Shown: one piece after another, positions 58,701 to 64,000 of the stretch
Position numbering within the stretch: position 1 is the stretch's first letter
How the letters are laid out: each line of letters begins with the position of its first letter
Assembly: GCF_037038585.1 (NCBI RefSeq)
Contig: NC_092526.1
Location: forward strand, 40,745,501-40,809,500
Source: Patagioenas fasciata
Lineage: Eukaryota; Chordata; Aves; Columbiformes; Columbidae
DNA length: 64,000 nt
Direction of reading: 5' to 3'
Program-made: the position numbers and the translations under genes
Notes under the pieces: model-generated
Told to the model about the DNA's origin: nothing
The model's input: only the letters and a program-made list of their open reading frames with translations
The model's database searches: none

Positions 58701-60792
58701 TCAGACCCCCAACTCCAACTCGACATCCAATACGCTGCTTGCACACGTTAGGTCAATCAGCATATTTCACTGGACTGCTCGATGTCGGAGCGGTCTGGAA
58801 ATGGGACAGCTGTCGGAAAATGAAAGTTAAACCAATCCTTCCACATTTACACAAATAGGGGCAAAGAGACATTGCTTTGAGTTTTCCAGTGCCTCAGTTT
58901 TAAACACAACACCAGGGAGCCTTCCATGGAGACATGGAAAGAAGCATTACATTGAGTCAACAACCTGTTTCTGAAGACAAGCTGTATTTTATTTGCACAG
59001 GGACAATTAAGTTCCCTGAAAAAAAATCTGTTCATTTACGTTAAAATTACCAGCACTGCGATTTTGCTTTCAAGTTCAGCATATCCATAGTTGCCATTTC
59101 TACAGCAAAGCAGCATTACAATGGTCAACAATCTCTATGAGAAAATATTAAATACTCACTACTGCCCATCTTGTGTGTTTTATGTAACAGAGGGGTGAAT
59201 AGTTATGTTCTTACAGGAAAAGCTTAACCACGAACCACAAAGCAACAGTCCACTTACATGCAGGATAGTCTGACATTACAATTTGGGTAGAAAATTATGT
59301 CTATGCAAACTCTATTACCTACATGGTGACTCAACGTGAAAGCAATAACTCATTAATTGGCTGGTAGTATCAGCAGTTATGGCAGAGAGGAAAGACAGTA
59401 TCTAAATGTAAAATAAGAACAAAGGGTTGGGGTGGGAAGGGCCAGCTCCTTCAGCCCCACTCGTAGACCTGCGCCTGCATCATCACTTATGCTAAGAACT
59501 ATCGCTCTAGCTCAGCTTTAACTTCATTTTTGTGGAACACTGTCTACAAGTCTGAGAGATTTCTATTGGATTAAATGAGCAGTTTACTAGCTGTTTTTCT
59601 TTGTCCAATAGTTCTGATTTATTGCTTATTCTAGGTAATGCTAATGCTGTTTCCCTCCGAGGTCAGCACCCCTTTGTTGAAGTGACTGCCCGAACCATAC
59701 GATCTCATCACAGACTGGCATTTATCTCTGCATGAGATGCCCGCCAAATACTCATTTAAAAAAACCCCTGAAATGATCATATTTGGAAATGTTCCCAGTA
59801 TTGACAGTAAGAGTAAGATTACCCACTGTAAACCAGTCCTCCAGTGCAGCAAAGAGATGTAAAAATAAATAATAACATGAATCTTGGTTAGCACGTCACA
59901 GTCCTATCACAACTTTCTGCCTCAAGTCCTGAGGGCACTTCCCAAGCCCACAGCGGCCCGAGAGCCTTCAGAAGCCACGGGTACAGACACACACACAGAG
60001 AACTGAGAATTTCTTTAACAAAAACTTTCGTGATTCTGCCATTTCGTGCTTATTCCTCTCTATTGAAACACACCCCCTTGGTTACTGGGCCATGAATACC
60101 GTATCTCAGTTGGGGTATAAGACAGATACGGTGGTTGCCTAATAAATGGCTCACTGTTCCTCCCTCCTCCAAACCACAATATATATACACCTTACATATG
60201 TGAAAACCAGAGAGGACATGAATGCCTGGAATCAGACCAACTCCCACAGATTATTAAAAGAACAGATTCCAGTAAACGTCTGTTTTTTTATTTTTTCATT
60301 GTTCTAATTCATAAGCTTGATCACTATCCCTTAAAGGTATGCAAGGCCACACAACAGCCTATTCCGCTAGTAATTTCCACTGTTCTAATTCATATATGTA
60401 ATATAAGCAACCAAACAGCGATTAAGGAACGGAAAAGAGTGGTCAGAAAGCTCTGATAAGTAAGCAGAAGGAACAGATAATTTAAATTTAACTTCATAGG
60501 AACTTTTGGTTTACCTTAACTTGATAAAATCGAAATTTTGATGCACAATCCTTATAGATAGAAACCATACAGAAACTACCCTAGAACATCAAAGACTTAT
60601 TTGATCACATACGTATACAATGACAGATGTTGGAATGCTGCTAACCAAATTTATCTACTGTGTAATTTGCTGCCAAACAAAACAAATGTTTCCAAGACTA
60701 TTCCAAAAGTTCCCTGTGTATTCTTTTACTTACTGGCTTCTTCTTTAACTTTATCGATTTCTGCCATTAATGACACTTCTTTGTCTACGATG
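52763..60792 (-). CDS. SPATS2L: SPATS2-like protein, five 3'-terminal coding exons (5' end outside window)
   Basis: SPATS2L (SGNP) is a nucleolar and stress-granule protein of the SPATS2 family. Coding exons on the minus strand: 60792-60734 (IVDKEVSLMAEIDKVKEEA), 58590-58481 (EILTARQKKAEELKRLTDLA and on), 58009-57907 (HFVSERKYDEELGRSARFSC), 54528-54308 (SHPKNNYSSRTPCSS), 53158-52763 (NGPSNQRRRFNPQ to VPALTLVA, then stop). Phases agree at every junction. The first three form the conserved family coiled coil; the last two are the low-complexity basic tail. It matches human SPATS2L to the final residues (VPAVTLVA in human). The N-terminal exons lie beyond base 64000. It is tail to tail with the KCTD18 remnant, as in human. 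Confidence 0.96.
54995..55618 (+). mobile_element. Solo LTR, second copy, in SPATS2L intron
   Basis: A 624-bp element with the same ends (TGTCCTGG...CTCGACA) and body as 39550-40209, antisense to SPATS2L. Its two flanks do not form a matching short duplication, unlike the other copy. No internal region is present. Confidence 0.78.
55619..57906. other. SPATS2L intron, no gene seen
   Basis: Apart from the CR1 tail at 57474-57548 I see no recognisable feature. Confidence 0.55.
57474..57548 (+). mobile_element. CR1 3' end fragment
   Basis: Short plus-strand CR1 tail (GGACCAGGTGATCTCCAGAG) about 360 bp from SPATS2L exon 57907-58009. Confidence 0.8.
58591..60733. other. SPATS2L intron, no gene seen
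   Basis: No recognisable exon, RNA gene or intact repeat. A weak GGTTGGGGTGGGAAGGGCCA stretch near 59425 may be a very short CR1 scrap. Confidence 0.5.
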
Positions 60793-63700
60793 CTAAAAAA
60801 GGAAAAAAAAAGAAAGAAGAAAACCACAGTTTAGTCCATGCTAGAACTCCATTCAAAAGCAATAACTACACAAAGACTTCAGACCTTAGTTCCTTAGTTA
60901 TGGGTAGTTTTGAAATGAATAAGACTTAAAAAATCAAAGCTGAAGAGACAGCTATGCAAACTGACTGTAAAAAATGAGTGATAATGAGTGAATGCTGCTT
61001 TACACAAACACCTCAGTGCTGGCCTGGCCGTGTGTCCACACAGGTGTGGAAGAGACCCTGTCTGACCTCCTCAGCACCGCAACCCTCACATCAATCAAGT
61101 GTCTCTTTCCTAATGATGCCAGATACACCACTGCTGCTGCCCAGGCTACAACAGCTTTGCTCTCCGTGCAACATTCAGAATAAAACAGAATTAAAGTCCA
61201 CATTGGAAGAGCTCCTCCTCTTCCTTAAATAGAGATCTTCTCACAAAATACGTCAGGGTAATCAGGGCAATGGTTTGTGGTGTAAGGAAGCATATGCACA
61301 AACGAGACTGAAGAGATTGTTGTGGCCTGCCTGATCAATTGATCCTGCCTTCCGCAGCAGGGGAAATAGAACAGCGGGATTTTATGGTCGAGCATACTCC
61401 CATGATGGAATGACACTTGTTCCAGTTGGGCCTCATCATTCTCCACACATACGCATTACACTTGGACTCGAAACAGGCAGGTGACAACTCCAGCTTGCTC
61501 ATCTAAGCAGCGATCATCTATTTTCAATCAGCTTTTGTAACTATAGGCTATCATACACTTCCTTGGCTTTCACAGCAGGTGGCTGAAATGAGTCTTGCCA
61601 GCTCTCACCTGTTTCTACCCTTCAGAGAAAAAGAGATTTTAATGTCCTTTAGCCTTTTCCCCTAAATGTAAAGAGTCTGCATGTGTTCGCTTTTGCTGTT
61701 TCTGTTACTAAAGTGCTGCCCTAGTGTCTTACACAAACTTCTGGCTGCTCCCAAGAGCAGAGCTCACCAGCACCGTGTATTGGCCCAGTCCACTCTGCCA
61801 CTGTTTCCTCCCTGCTCTCACAACAGATCCTTGCTGAACCCCTTGGGCCCTAACATTTTATTTTGATGCCAAATATAAACACTTTTAATACCAGAATGAG
61901 AACAAGGCCATAATAGTCCTACATTTATCATATTTCCCACTCCTAATGTGTTAGTGTGTCTCTGATGAACATTTCAGCAAAGTTGGATGTTGTAGTGGTA
62001 GAGACCAGGACAGATGAATTTGACAGAGAGCAACCACCTGAGTACTTCCCTTGTAGCTACAAACTAACATCAGGAAAACCAAAGAACAAAAGTGTTTGGT
62101 GCCTCTGTCAATCTGAGAGCAGTTAAAGTGCTGTAGAAAGATGAGGTGAGAAGTAAATTATGCTGACAGCTGCCCCTTTTACAGCTTCACACTCAGAACA
62201 AATTCTGAATTTGTTCTGATGCTAGTGGAAACAAATTAATCTTCTAGTTTAATGCATGAAATTTAGTGCTTGCACAGTGAAAGTATCTTTTCGTCAACTG
62301 CAATAACTCAAAATCCCACTAAAATGATTAAAGTTATTAGTGCCTCTTCAGAAAAGCTGCCTTGGATTGCCAGGCTGGCTGGTGTACAGTGTAGAGCTTT
62401 ACTGCTGAGAATCACAAAGGGTCCAGATGACCAGAAATTTCTCTTCCTTTCACCTCTTCCAGGCGTTATGATAAACCTGTTGTGCTGGAGAGATGGGGAA
62501 ATGAAAAGCCCGAGCTGACAGGGGTGCAAACACGCTGCCCCAGCTGCCGAAGGCAAACCACAGGGGTCACCGCTCGGAACGGAATTCAAACGAGTCCTTT
62601 CAAAACTCTGTTAAACGCCCATGGAAATGTTTCACATACACACTTCCTTTCTAGTGTGAACATATTTGACCCACAGGTGGGGTGAAAAGGCAACAGAAGA
62701 ACCTCTAAGCCAAGTGTGTATTCCACACCTCAGCCCAAAACGCAGAACTTGTCCCTGTCGAGCTTTCAGCACAAGGAACTAGAACGATGTTATGACAATG
62801 TCAATAGAAAGCCCAATCACCTATAATGGGCGGTTACAAGCTTTATATTATTACTGAACAGCCATGCTATGTTGTAATCTGAGAAATGATACTTCAAGTT
62901 TTCTTTATAGTAATAAACCTGTCAGAAAAAGCTGTTGTTGCATCATGTATTTTGCAATGACTCAGTAAATGATATTCTTCCAGGATTAGCTCAGGAGTAT
63001 TTAGATGCTGATGGCAGTCGATGGCTGCTATTTGATCCCTGCATTAGCATATGCACGGTGTTTACACAGCAAGCCAGATTACCTGAATTTTCATTCTGAC
63101 TGTAAGCAGACAAACAAATGACAGAATAAATCCATCTCGCTGAAATCCTTCCCTCTGCAGCATCCCAGCTGGTAAAAGTAAAACTGCCCAAAAGCTTTTA
63201 TTCAAGTTTACTTTGTGTTATTCTTTATTTACCTTCATGGTTTAGTGGTGCACTTGGCAGTCTTGAGTTAACGACCGGGCTCAATGATTTTAAGGGTCTT
63301 TTCCAGCCAAAATGATTCTATGAAAATGCAGCTGGGCCAGAGCAGAGGAGGCTCGTCTTGCTTTGGGCCAGTTCTGCACGCAGTTAATTACATCTGGCCC
63401 CTGCTATTTTCCATTTGTGGTTGGAAGCAGTGTTCGGGCAAGCAGCAGATGTTTCCTTTCAGTTCTCCACATGACTGTGTGGGTGCCCAATATGTGAAAA
63501 TGATTTTCTGGCAAGAGGCGTTATGTGGAACTGTGGCTCCTTTTGTGCTCTATGCATTTCACTCAGTCTTCCCGGGGCGCTCTTTTTATCCCCAAGATCG
63601 CTATTCAGTCTCTTGGTGGCAAAGCGAGAACACGATCAGAGGGCACAGGTTCTAACCTTGGCAACAAGCGTCTTGAGCGCGCTCTGGGGAGAGGGACTGT

Positions 63701-64000
63701 TTCTTGGCCCCGTTTCATTAAAATGCTAAATCCAGAAGCAAGCAGTGCATCGTTGTTCATGGCACACCTGCTTTGTTAGTTAACTGTGTGTCACACAGGT
63801 GACTTTAGAAATACCAGCGTAGCACTGAGCGAGCGCATTCAGGAGTAACGCACCCGTTAGGTCAAGCTGTGAAACACCGAGCCACACAGGGACACGGGCT
63901 TCCACCGGCAAGCATCACTCAACACTTCCCGCTGCTAAAAGCAAAGGCTCTTGTGAATCTTTCTGCTAAAGTTTTCAGGACTTCTTAGGCCACGTGTGCT
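60793..64000. other. SPATS2L large intron, running off the window
   Basis: The next upstream exon (RYRVMIKEEVDSSVKKIKAA in human) is not present, so the intron is longer than 3.2 kb. Only a CR1 tail at 63233-63322 is recognised. Confidence 0.6.
63233..63322 (+). mobile_element. CR1 3' end fragment, other subfamily
   Basis: Plus-strand tail of the GGTTTAGTGGTG...CTTGGCAGT type, ending AAATGATTCTATGA, in a SPATS2L intron. Confidence 0.8.

Noticed and set aside
1-64000. CRISPR arrays, bacterial operons, tRNA or rRNA genes
   Set aside because: None seen. The exon-intron structure and repeats show vertebrate nuclear DNA.

Overview
This window is a vertebrate nuclear genome segment, almost certainly from a bird. 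The genes are split into many short exons with GT-AG introns. Chicken-type CR1 LINEs are scattered through it, and two copies of a TG...CA solo LTR that opens like known avian LTRs are present. The gene order (SPATS2L, KCTD18, SGO2, aldehyde oxidase) is that of human 2q33.1. I cannot name the species or bird order from this sequence alone.

Layout by coordinate: (1) 201-28082, minus strand: the first 26 coding exons (1025 codons) of an aldehyde oxidase. All are open and in phase; the 3' exons lie beyond the left edge. (2) 28083-31900: a GC-rich AOX promoter, a CR1 inserted in a ~62-bp tandem repeat, and two decayed exons (29560-29679 and 30712-30870) matching AOX exons 18 and 17. These are the remnant of a second AOX copy between AOX and SGO2. 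(3) 32248-43210, minus strand: complete shugoshin 2 (SGO2), eight coding exons, 988 residues, with a solo LTR in one intron. (4) 44570-47130: a CpG-rich promoter with a GC minisatellite, two non-SGO2 open exons upstream of SGO2, and a second promoter-like GC patch. (5) 47573-49713, plus strand: four exon remnants of KCTD18, broken by frame slips and a stop, with the C-terminal exon not found. This looks like a unitary pseudogene. (6) 52763-60792, minus strand: the five 3'-terminal coding exons of SPATS2L; its N-terminal exons lie beyond the right edge.

The genes are not an operon and share no single pathway. AOX is a cytosolic molybdo-flavoenzyme, SGO2 protects centromeric cohesion, and SPATS2L is a coiled-coil nucleolar/stress-granule protein. 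The main surprise is gene decay inside an otherwise strictly conserved synteny block: KCTD18 is degraded in place, and one AOX paralogue is reduced to two exon relics.
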